Of a stretch of 37,104 bases of DNA, positions 22,816 through 29,828 are shown piece after piece (position 1 is the stretch's first letter; every line of letters begins with the position of its first letter). Source of the DNA: an uncultured bacterium (GTDB lineage Bacteria; Cyanobacteriota; Vampirovibrionia; Gastranaerophilales; Gastranaerophilaceae); contig ONOE01000017.1 of NCBI GenBank assembly GCA_900319365.1, positions 3,358-40,461 of the forward strand, read 5' to 3'. Position numbers and translations under genes: made by a program. Under the pieces are notes generated by a model that ran no database searches, was not told where the DNA came from, and saw nothing but the letters and a program-made list of their open reading frames with translations.

Positions 22816-23771
22816 ATACTCAATTCTTTTAAAATAATTTTTACCGCATTAGCGGCATTTGATTTGATTACGGCACCGGCTGCCAATTTATGACCTCCGC
22901 CGCCTAATCTTGCACAAACTTTAGCAATATCTTTGCTTTTGCTGCGCATTGAAACTTTTGAGGTATTAGAATTTAATTCTTTTACAACAAACGCCACTTC
23001 CGTGGTTTTTATCGCCCTCAATTTTTCCGTTAAACCATCAGTAAAATCTTCACCGTTACTGTTAAATTTCTCTAAATCTTTTTTATAAACAACGGTATAT
23101 GCGATTCTGTCATTGTCTAGAAACTCTGCTTTACTTACGCAATAGCATTGGAACAGAACCATATCTTTTGATTGGGTTTCATAACATTTTTGATAAATGT
23201 CTGGCGGATTTATTCCGTATGTTAACAATTCCCCCGCTATTTGCATAGTTTTGGGAGTTGTATTTGAGAATTTAAATCCGCCCGTATCCGTTAAAATTGC
23301 CGTATACAAACATATTGCGGCATCTTTTGTAATTTTCCATTTTAATTCTTTAGCTATATCAAATATAACCTCTCCCGTTGCGGAAGCTTCGGGATTTATA
23401 ATATTTATCTTTGCATAAGCATTATTGGTTTCGTGATGATCAATATTTGCTGTATTTTTTGATTTGTTAAAAAGGACCTGAGCATCGGCGCATCTGTCTG
23501 ATGCTGCGACATCAAGATTTATGCACAGGTCGTATTCTCTTGATAAATCCATATCTTCAATATGATGTGCCGTTTTTATATCGGGCAGAAATTCATAAGT
23601 TGAGGGAAGTTTAGATACTATAACCATATCGCACTTCTTTTTATAATTTTCATTTATCAAACAATACATTCCGCACATTGACCCGAGCGTATCGCCGTCA
23701 GGATTTATGTGAGAAACAAGCAATATGTTTTTGGAATTTTTTATGCTAGTATCTAATTGTTCGGTTATCAT
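22812..23771 (-). CDS. nrnA: DHH-family phosphoesterase, NrnA-like oligoribonuclease/PAP phosphatase
   Basis: The 319-residue cytosolic protein has the DHH motifs SHINPDGDTLGS (20-31), NLDVAASDR, NIDHHETN and LYTAILTDTGGF, then the DHHA1 motif GGGGHKLAAGA. NrnA enzymes degrade nano-RNA and dephosphorylate 3'-phosphoadenosine 5'-phosphate or pGpG with Mn. The ATG is preceded not by a Shine-Dalgarno but by TGC-TAAAAT ending 6 bases upstream, a leaderless arrangement. It is divergent from the DciA-like gene with only 36 bases between ATGs, and cotranscribed with the YihY gene. Confidence 0.93.
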   Translation of the reverse strand: MITEQLDTSIKNSKNILLVSHINPDGDTLGSMCGMYCLINENYKKKCDMVIVSKLPSTYEFLPDIKTAHHIEDMDLSREYDLCINLDVAASDRCADAQVLFNKSKNTANIDHHETNNAYAKINIINPEASATGEVIFDIAKELKWKITKDAAICLYTAILTDTGGFKFSNTTPKTMQIAGELLTYGINPPDIYQKCYETQSKDMVLFQCYCVSKAEFLDNDRIAYTVVYKKDLEKFNSNGEDFTDGLTEKLRAIKTTEVAFVVKELNSNTSKVSMRSKSKDIAKVCARLGGGGHKLAAGAVIKSNAANAVKIILKELSI

Positions 23772-23777
23772 TCCAAA

Positions 23778-23786
23778 ATTTTAGCA
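23778..23786 (-). promoter_or_regulatory. Extended -10 promoter of nrnA, leaderless configuration
   Basis: On the minus strand TGC (23786-23784) and TAAAAT (23783-23778) end 6 bases before ATG 23771; no ribosome site lies between. Confidence 0.5.
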
Positions 23787-23807
23787 CAAAAACCGATTAA
23801 AAAAAAT

Positions 23808-24143
23808 ATGAGAAAAATCCTATATACCAAATTTAAAAATATTGATGATTTAATATCCAAGCTATCGGAAACCAAAGAATTTAAAAAAGCCATAAAGCGC
23901 AGCAACCTGTATAAATTCTGGGCAAAAGCAGCAGGAGAAAAGTTTGCCAAAAATTCTAAACCGTATTCGATGCTTAGAGGAAATATTATGGTTATAGCGT
24001 GCCGAACTCCCGTCGTTGCACAGGAACTTATGCTTAGAAAAACACAAATACTTTTAAAACTCCAACCCTACACGGAATCTCTTAAAATGAAAGTTACGGA
24101 TTTGAAGTTTGATTCAAAAAAATGGGTTGAAGAAAAAGAATAA
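23808..24143 (+). CDS. DciA-like (DUF721) replicative-helicase-loader homologue
   Basis: About 111 residues from ATG 23808; a TTG at 23757 would lie inside the divergent gene and is rejected. The DUF721 pattern is clear: LYKFWAKAAGEKFAKNSKP, then GNIMVIACRTPVVAQELMLRK and QILLKLQ. DciA is the ancestral bacterial loader or activator of DnaB, known from established work in bacteria lacking DnaC. There is no ribosome site, and the upstream is A-rich. It overlaps nothing on its 3' side; the next gene, on the minus strand, ends 5 bases away. Confidence 0.8.
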   Translation: MRKILYTKFKNIDDLISKLSETKEFKKAIKRSNLYKFWAKAAGEKFAKNSKPYSMLRGNIMVIACRTPVVAQELMLRKTQILLKLQPYTESLKMKVTDLKFDSKKWVEEKE

Positions 24144-24147
24144 AAAC

Positions 24148-24357
24148 TTATTCAACCGTAAAACTCAAACCGTCAGATGCAAATTCAGCCTTTTGATTTA
24201 ATTTTGAAAGATAATCATTTACGACATCCTGTATACCGTCGATTTTTTCATCAAAATCAAAATACTGTCCGCCACACGTATCATGTACGTGCATTGTTTG
24301 ATTGTATTTATCTTTAATAATTTTCCTTAGTTCAATAATATCGTCTAAATTCAACAT
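24148..24357 (-). CDS. Small RDAC-family-like protein
   Basis: The 69-residue protein's central VHDTCGGQYFDFD resembles the RDAC signature (RDACGGQ-F) of small uncharacterised proteins common in gut anaerobes; flanking hydrophobic helices also fit. AAGGAGCAG lies before the ATG. It is followed at 4 bases by the convergent DciA-like gene and preceded by ccdA on the same strand, so it is probably the last gene of the trx-ccdA operon. The single Cys could be functional. Its function is unknown. Confidence 0.6.
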   Translation of the reverse strand: MLNLDDIIELRKIIKDKYNQTMHVHDTCGGQYFDFDEKIDGIQDVVNDYLSKLNQKAEFASDGLSFTVE

Positions 24358-24377
24358 TTATTCTGCTCCTTGAAACT

Positions 24378-25073
24378 TTATAAAACGGAACTGAAAACCC
24401 TATAATAAATAAACAGCGAAACTAAAATCAACAAAAATCCGCTGATTTTCAGTATTATTTCGGAAATCTTATAATATTTTTCGCTTGACGTTTTGATTTC
24501 GGAAGTAATTACCCCCGCAAGAATAAATATAATTCCCTGACCTAATGCGAATAAAAACAGCATCGTAACAGATTGGATAATATTTGCCGAAATTGAAGAA
24601 AATGCCATTATACTGGCTAAAATCGGGGTTGAACAGGGACTTCCGATAATCGCAAACACCGCACCCAAAAGCAAAGGGTATAAAAAATCGTTGTTAAAAT
24701 TATTTTTGGGGATTTCTTTAATTAATACAGGAAGCTGAATGTCTAATAATCCGACCAAATTCAAACCCATAATCAAAATAACAGATGCGATGATTAAGGC
24801 AAAATAAGGATTTCCGACAAATATCTTGCCTGTCAATGCGCAGAATAGACCGATAAGAGAAAATACAAGCCCCGAACCTATTACAAAAAATATCATTTGT
24901 ACAAAGGTTTTTAAAGGCTTTTGCTCCGAATATCCGCCGACATACCCGATGATTAAAGGCAGTATAGATAATGAACACGGGGAAATTGAGGCAACCACCC
25001 CGCCGATAAATGAGGCTAAAAACATTAAATAAATGTTTGTTTGAACGGTAAAAATTTGAACAAGTTCTTCCAT
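24378..25073 (-). CDS. CcdA/DsbD-like thiol-disulphide membrane transporter
   Basis: The 231-residue, six-helix inner-membrane protein moves electrons from cytosolic thioredoxin to envelope thiol proteins. The two redox Cys lie in the helix-1 and helix-4 motifs SPCSLSILPL (C33) and GSPCSTPIL (C147), the second unusually preceded by Gly-Ser. It starts within the stop of the thioredoxin gene (TAATG overlap) with AAAGGAC as ribosome site. The pair is a self-contained reducing module; cytochrome c maturation is one possible client, but no cytochrome gene is near. Confidence 0.9.
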   Translation of the reverse strand: MEELVQIFTVQTNIYLMFLASFIGGVVASISPCSLSILPLIIGYVGGYSEQKPLKTFVQMIFFVIGSGLVFSLIGLFCALTGKIFVGNPYFALIIASVILIMGLNLVGLLDIQLPVLIKEIPKNNFNNDFLYPLLLGAVFAIIGSPCSTPILASIMAFSSISANIIQSVTMLFLFALGQGIIFILAGVITSEIKTSSEKYYKISEIILKISGFLLILVSLFIYYRVFSSVL

Positions 25074-25459
25074 TATTTAAGTCCTTTTATATATTCCTCA
25101 TATTCGTCTTTTGATATTGCACCTTCAATTCTTTTAATCTGTTTGCCGTTAGAATCAAGCATTACAACCGTCGGAACAAGTTGGACGTTGTATTTTTTTA
25201 TCAATTTGTTATCCATATCTTTGCGGCTGTCAACAACAATTGTGGTATATGAAATTTTGTCCTTATATTTGGGCATAATTTCATTAAATATTTTTTCAAC
25301 CTCTTTGCATTCAAGACACATTGAAGAAGAAAATTTTATTATTTGCGGTTTGTTTGTATCGGCAATCGCACTTGAATTTTTATTAAATGAAAGCGCCATA
25401 AAAGCCAATATAGGCAAAATCAATATCGCAAGAATTGTAAAAATCGTTTTTTTATCCAT
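25073..25459 (-). CDS. Membrane-anchored thioredoxin partner of CcdA
   Basis: The 128-residue protein has an N-terminal membrane anchor (about 5-24), then a thioredoxin fold with active site CLEC (C48, C51) and cis-Pro P96 (VPT). The acidic-flanked CLEC differs from WCxxC thioredoxins and from the WCHFC protein at 13344-13880, so it probably has a distinct partner range. AAGGAG precedes the ATG, and an extended -10 promoter (ATGTGGTATAAT) lies 22 bases upstream. It is translationally coupled to ccdA. Confidence 0.88.
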   Translation of the reverse strand: MDKKTIFTILAILILPILAFMALSFNKNSSAIADTNKPQIIKFSSSMCLECKEVEKIFNEIMPKYKDKISYTTIVVDSRKDMDNKLIKKYNVQLVPTVVMLDSNGKQIKRIEGAISKDEYEEYIKGLK

Positions 25460-25481
25460 ATCAAATATCTCCTTACAAGTA

Positions 25482-25490
25482 ATTATACCA
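25482..25490 (-). promoter_or_regulatory. Extended -10 promoter of the trx-ccdA operon
   Basis: On the minus strand TGG (25490-25488) plus TATAAT (25487-25482). The surrounding ATGTGGTATAAT is identical to that of the aroQ promoter, but here a 16-base leader with a ribosome site follows. Confidence 0.55.
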
Positions 25491-25561
25491 CATTATTACT
25501 TTGTAAAATCACTTTTTCAATAAGTCAATCAGACAAATTTCTTTACCCGAAACAATTTCGA

Positions 25562-26527
25562 TTAAAATTTTAAAAGAACTTTCAACGTATCTTTTTGTTT
25601 GTTCTTTTCAAAAGCTTTAAGCGCATCATCAAAATCGTACATACCGGAAATAAGCGGGGAAAAATCAACTTTCCCTGATTTTAGCAATCTTAATGCTGGC
25701 GGGAATTTACCGCAGCGAGAACCCAACACCGTAATTTCATCAATTACAATCGGGGCTAAATTAAACTCTTTACTTGCGGCAACCGTACTTTTCAAAACAA
25801 GAGTTCCTCGGGGTTTTGTTAAAGCAAGAGAGGTTTCAAATCCTGAAACAGAACCCGTTGCTTCGACTACAACATCATAAATTTTTTCAACTCTAAATTC
25901 ATTTAATAAAGCGGTTTTTATCCCTTGAGCTTTTGCAATGTCAAGTTTATTTTGGTGCTTACCGACCAATGTAACGTCAAAATTTTGAGCATTCAATGCA
26001 AGAGCCGTGATGAGTCCCAATTTCCCGTCCCCTAAAACGATAACCTTGTCCATAGGTTTAATGTGATACTGTTCGTTTATTTCTAATGCGGCTGCAAGCG
26101 GCTCTACAAAAACAGCCTGAGTGTCTGGAACATTATCGGGCACTTCAAAAAGAACTTCTGCGGGCATCGTAAAATACTGCGCAAAAACGCCATCTTTATG
26201 GAAAATTCCGAGAGTATGACGATTCGGGCAATGACGGTAATTATGAACGGCGCACCATTCGCAATTCGGGTCTTTGCAGCCGTAGCTGATTTCGGGAACA
26301 ACTCTTTTGCCGATTAAAGATTTATCGTCAGAATTTACATCTTCCACTATTCCGACAGCTTCATGTCCTAAAATTCCGACATAACCCATATAGCCTTTTG
26401 TTATTTCAAAATCGGTATTACAAATCCCCGCCATGGTAACACGCACAAGCGCTTCTCCTTTTTGCGGAACGGGCTTTTTATAATCATTTATGAGTTTTAA
26501 TTCTTTATCAAATACCAATGCTTTCAT
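25562..26527 (-). CDS. Zinc-dependent medium-chain dehydrogenase (MDR), cd08242-like
   Basis: This 321-residue enzyme has catalytic zinc ligands C36 (AGICNTD), H55-E56 (GHE) and E142. The structural site is C84, C89, C92 and C100, with unusual spacing (CKDPNCEWC, five residues between the first two rather than three). The nucleotide loop is GDGKLG (166-171). GICNTDFEITKGY is typical of the MDR subgroup that my memory places with cd08242. AAGGAGAG is its ribosome site. It follows the solute-binding gene by 21 bases, so an operon is likely, suggesting oxidation of an imported sugar or polyol. The substrate is unknown. Confidence 0.88.
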   Translation of the reverse strand: MKALVFDKELKLINDYKKPVPQKGEALVRVTMAGICNTDFEITKGYMGYVGILGHEAVGIVEDVNSDDKSLIGKRVVPEISYGCKDPNCEWCAVHNYRHCPNRHTLGIFHKDGVFAQYFTMPAEVLFEVPDNVPDTQAVFVEPLAAALEINEQYHIKPMDKVIVLGDGKLGLITALALNAQNFDVTLVGKHQNKLDIAKAQGIKTALLNEFRVEKIYDVVVEATGSVSGFETSLALTKPRGTLVLKSTVAASKEFNLAPIVIDEITVLGSRCGKFPPALRLLKSGKVDFSPLISGMYDFDDALKAFEKNKQKDTLKVLLKF

Positions 26528-26548
26528 GTTTTCTCTCCTTATTTGGTT

Positions 26549-27772
26549 CTAACGTGATAATGCGTTCATATTTTCGGATAACTTCTTTATTATGTTTTTT
26601 GAAGTGCTTTTATTCAACAAGATATCCTGAACCGCATAATTTACGTAATTATTTATATCTTTTTGGTTTTTGCGGGTCTTAAATGACGGTTCGATTTGAC
26701 TTAACTGGGCGGCACTTATTACTCTTGCTTTACCCTGCAAATCGCCGTTTGAATATTTTTTATAAAAATCATTATCTAAAGTTTTATCGTTTACCGCAAG
26801 AATATTTGTAAGCTTTGCAAGTTCTAACTGGTTTTCATAATTTGTCAGGAACAGTACAAATTTCAAGGCTTTTTCTTTGTGTTTAGCCCTCAACGGGATT
26901 ACGAAATTCATCAAAGAAAAATCATTTTGTCCGAGTTCTCCTTTGATTTGCGGAGCAACGTCTGTTACTTTATAAGTGGAGGGGGCATTTTCTTTTATCA
27001 TATTTAAATAATTTGCGCCCGCATTTATAAGGGCAATATTTTCTGACATATATTTTTCAAGCGCTTCCTGCAAGGTCATTGTTATGGTTTCTTTCGGAAT
27101 TAAACCGCTTGTATATAGGTTTTTAAAAAGATCAAAAACTTCAACACAGCTATCTGAAGATATTACATCTGACCCGCTGCAGCCGTATTTGTTCAGGATT
27201 TTGAGCATCGTATCGTTTTCTGTTATATTTGGCAGCGTAATAAATGCGCCTGTCTTATCCTTTATGATTTTTGCATCAGATGCAAGTTGCGAATACTTCT
27301 TTGGAACGGCAATTCCTGTTTTGTTAAACAGTTCTTTATTATAAATCGTAACGGCACTTGTTGCATACCACGGGATAAGAAAATGCTTGCCGTTTATTTT
27401 TGTCGAGTTTAAGATCTCTTTATTAAATTGGGTAAGCTTATTTTGCGGGATTTCATACAAAGTTCCTTTATGTGCAAGGGTTGACGAAAAATCGGGATTT
27501 AAATTTACAAGATCGGGCGGATTATCACTCATAACCGATGCAAGAGTCCTTTTTTCGCCCTCAGAAAACGGAACATCTATCCATTTTATTTTGATATCGG
27601 GGTTTTTAGCCTCAAAATTACTTATAACGCCATTTATGTATTCAGAAAAATCGCTCATTTGCAGAGTCCAAAATACAACAGACTCATCTTTTTTAGCCGG
27701 CTTAAAAATAAAATATACAGCCGTTATTAAAATAAATATTGAAACTATAAGAGTTAAAAACTTTTTATTCAT
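26549..27772 (-). CDS. Extracellular solute-binding protein (sugar-type, family 1)
   Basis: About 407 residues from ATG 27772; the frame is open to 27847, but the extra N-terminus is hydrophobic and inconsistent with a signal. Residues 5-22 form a membrane anchor; no lipobox Cys is present, so it is probably held by an uncleaved signal-anchor. The rest is an MBP-like periplasmic binding fold (VVFWTLQMS, DIKIKWIDVPF, PPDLVNLNPDF, ALINAGANY). It would capture a sugar or oligosaccharide for an ABC importer. No permease or ATPase gene is adjacent, only the dehydrogenase, so the importer must be elsewhere. Confidence 0.85.
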   Translation of the reverse strand: MNKKFLTLIVSIFILITAVYFIFKPAKKDESVVFWTLQMSDFSEYINGVISNFEAKNPDIKIKWIDVPFSEGEKRTLASVMSDNPPDLVNLNPDFSSTLAHKGTLYEIPQNKLTQFNKEILNSTKINGKHFLIPWYATSAVTIYNKELFNKTGIAVPKKYSQLASDAKIIKDKTGAFITLPNITENDTMLKILNKYGCSGSDVISSDSCVEVFDLFKNLYTSGLIPKETITMTLQEALEKYMSENIALINAGANYLNMIKENAPSTYKVTDVAPQIKGELGQNDFSLMNFVIPLRAKHKEKALKFVLFLTNYENQLELAKLTNILAVNDKTLDNDFYKKYSNGDLQGKARVISAAQLSQIEPSFKTRKNQKDINNYVNYAVQDILLNKSTSKNIIKKLSENMNALSR

Positions 27773-27849
27773 ATCCCATAACCTTGCATGTATATATATT
27801 ATACTATGAATACCACAAATACAAAATATAACAATCCGTTTTACCATTT

Positions 27850-27878
27850 TTGCAATTTTATTTTGCGCATGATAAAAT
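27850..27878 (+). promoter_or_regulatory. Promoter of the DXS-like gene
   Basis: TTGCAA (27850-27855), 17-base spacer ending in TGA, TAAAAT (27873-27878). The leader of about 35 bases carries AAGGAGAG. Confidence 0.6.
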
Positions 27879-27919
27879 TTTTCCCATAAAAGAGGCAGTA
27901 CAAAATAAGGAGAGAATAA

Positions 27920-29764
27920 ATGAAAAAGAAATTACTTTCAATGTTTATTGCTGCAAGCATGAGCTACACGGCAGCCTTTGCAAACGCAGAATATCTCAAT
28001 CCGAACTACAAAGTAAAAGTTTTAAACAGCATTAATTCCTCCAAAGATGTTAAAAAACTTTCCAAATCCCAATTAAATGATTTGGCGGATGATTTAAGAT
28101 ACGGTATTTTGAACAGAGCAAATACCGTAGGCGGACACTTAGGACCAGATTTAGGCTTTGTTGAACCGACTATCGCCATGCATTATGTATTCAATTCACC
28201 GCAGGACAGAATAATATTTGATGTTTCACACCAAATTTATCCTCACAAAATGTTAACGGGCAGAAAAGACGGATTTTTAAACCCGATTAATAAAAATATT
28301 TCAGGCTATTCAAATCAGGACGAAAGCGAACATGATTTCTTTAAAGTCGGTCATACTTCAACTTCTTTAAGCCTTGCAACGGGTGTTGCTAAAGCAAGAG
28401 ACCTCAAAGGCGAAAAATATAATGTTATCGCTGTAATCGGCGACGGCTCATTATCGGGCGGCGAAGCATTGGAGGGTTTAAGTAACGGCGCTGTTTTAGG
28501 TTCAAACTTTATAGCAATAGTTAATGATAACGAAATGGCAATCGCCGAAGATCACGGCGGATTATACAACGCATTAAAAGAACTTCGTGAATCAAACGGC
28601 AAATCATCAAACAATATTTTCAAAGCTTTGGGCTATGATTATTACTATTTAGATGACGGAAACAATATAGAAGAATTAATTAAATTATTCCAAAAAGTAA
28701 AAGATACTCAAAAGCCGACAGTTGTTCATTTACACACCTTAAAAGGTATGGGCTATGAACCTGCCGTTGAACATAAAGAACAATACCATTGGCAGATGCC
28801 GGGATTCTTAAACCAAAAAGACTCCTCACCAGCTCAGAGCGGCGAAAATTACAACACTATTACAACAAATTATTTATTGAATAAATTAAAAACCAATAAA
28901 AATCTGCTTGTAGTTAGTGCTGCAACTCCCTCAGCTACAGGCTTGACACCTGATGTCAGACCGTTATTCGGTAAAAACTACGTTGATGTAGGTATTGCAG
29001 AACAACAGGCTGCAGGATTTGTTTCAGGTGCGGCAGAAAACGGCGCAACTCCTGTTTGGGAAGTTATGAGTTCATTTGTACAAAGAACTTATGACCAGTT
29101 ATCTCAAGATATCGCATTGAATAACAACCCTGCAACAATTCTTGTATTTGCAGGAGGTATTTATTCTGCCGATATGACGCACTTAGGAATTTTTGATATT
29201 CCGTTAATCAGCAATATCCCTAATATTGTTTATCTTTCACCTACAACAAAAGAAGAATACCTGCACATGCTTGATTGGGCGACTACTCAAAAACAACACC
29301 CCGTTGCAATAAGAGTTCCCGCAGGTGCGGTTGTTTCAACAGGCGAAAAAGATACAACTGATTATTCTAAGCTCAACAAATTCAAAGTTGAAGCAACAGG
29401 ACAAGATGTTGCCATCATTGCTGCAGGTGATTTCTATCAACTCGGCAAACAGGTTAAAGATAAACTTGCGCAGCAAGGCATCACAGCAACCCTTATCAAC
29501 CCTGTTTATTTAACGGGTCTTGATGAAGAATTGCTAAACAACCTTAAAGCTGATCATAAAGTTGTTGTAACACTTGAAAGCGGTGTTTTAGATGGCGGTT
29601 TCGGAGAAAAAATCGCAAGATTTTACGGTAATTCCGATATGAAAGTCCTCAATTACGGAGCTAAAAAAGAATTTACCGACAGAGTTTCAACAGATGAACT
29701 TTATACAAGATATCGTTTAAAACCCGAACTTATTGTAGAAGATATCAACAAAGTCTTGAAATAA
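27920..29764 (+). CDS. DXS-like thiamine-diphosphate synthase with a Sec signal peptide
   Basis: The product has 614 residues. Residues 1-23 are a Sec signal (KKK, hydrophobic 5-19, ANA-E). The start is firm: AAGGAGAGAATAA precedes the ATG. The remainder is a full DXS/transketolase-type protein: GGHLG with H73, DVSHQ with H104, the ThDP motif GDGS (174-177) to N202, catalytic Glu E361 (GIAEQQ), then the pyrimidine-binding and C-terminal domains (LNPVYLTG, ESGVLDGGFG). It resembles the subgroup with ESEHDFF and GHTSTS rather than canonical Dxs, so it may make 1-deoxyxylulose 5-phosphate or a related acyloin. An exported ThDP enzyme is unexpected, because the cofactor and substrates are cytosolic. 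It is divergent from the solute-binding gene and ends at a terminator. Confidence 0.88.
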   Translation: MKKKLLSMFIAASMSYTAAFANAEYLNPNYKVKVLNSINSSKDVKKLSKSQLNDLADDLRYGILNRANTVGGHLGPDLGFVEPTIAMHYVFNSPQDRIIFDVSHQIYPHKMLTGRKDGFLNPINKNISGYSNQDESEHDFFKVGHTSTSLSLATGVAKARDLKGEKYNVIAVIGDGSLSGGEALEGLSNGAVLGSNFIAIVNDNEMAIAEDHGGLYNALKELRESNGKSSNNIFKALGYDYYYLDDGNNIEELIKLFQKVKDTQKPTVVHLHTLKGMGYEPAVEHKEQYHWQMPGFLNQKDSSPAQSGENYNTITTNYLLNKLKTNKNLLVVSAATPSATGLTPDVRPLFGKNYVDVGIAEQQAAGFVSGAAENGATPVWEVMSSFVQRTYDQLSQDIALNNNPATILVFAGGIYSADMTHLGIFDIPLISNIPNIVYLSPTTKEEYLHMLDWATTQKQHPVAIRVPAGAVVSTGEKDTTDYSKLNKFKVEATGQDVAIIAAGDFYQLGKQVKDKLAQQGITATLINPVYLTGLDEELLNNLKADHKVVVTLESGVLDGGFGEKIARFYGNSDMKVLNYGAKKEFTDRVSTDELYTRYRLKPELIVEDINKVLK

Positions 29765-29785
29765 GTGATATTAACAAAAGCAATT

Positions 29786-29818
29786 AAAAAGCACCCGCAT
29801 AAAGCAGGTGCTTTTTTG
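29786..29818. terminator. Bidirectional terminator between convergent genes
   Basis: AAAAAGCACC (29786-29795) and GGTGCTTTTTT (from 29807) enclose an inner GC-ATAAA-GC stem with one mismatch. A-rich and T-rich flanks serve the DXS-like gene (+) and the nucleotidase gene (-). Confidence 0.85.
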
Positions 29819-29828
29819 TTGTGTTCTT

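Noticed and set aside
25041-25523. A 160-residue plus-strand ORF covering the CLEC thioredoxin
   Set aside because: It is the reverse complement of a clear thioredoxin coding sequence with a conserved active site and ribosome site.
27387-27809. A 140-residue plus-strand ORF
   Set aside because: It is antisense to the solute-binding protein gene; its apparent hydrophobicity comes from the opposite strand's codons.
27920-27988. The idea that the DXS-like signal peptide is an upstream mis-start
   Set aside because: AAGGAGAG lies 5-10 bases before this ATG, a promoter sits at the right distance, and later in-frame ATGs (codons 8 and 14) lack ribosome sites.
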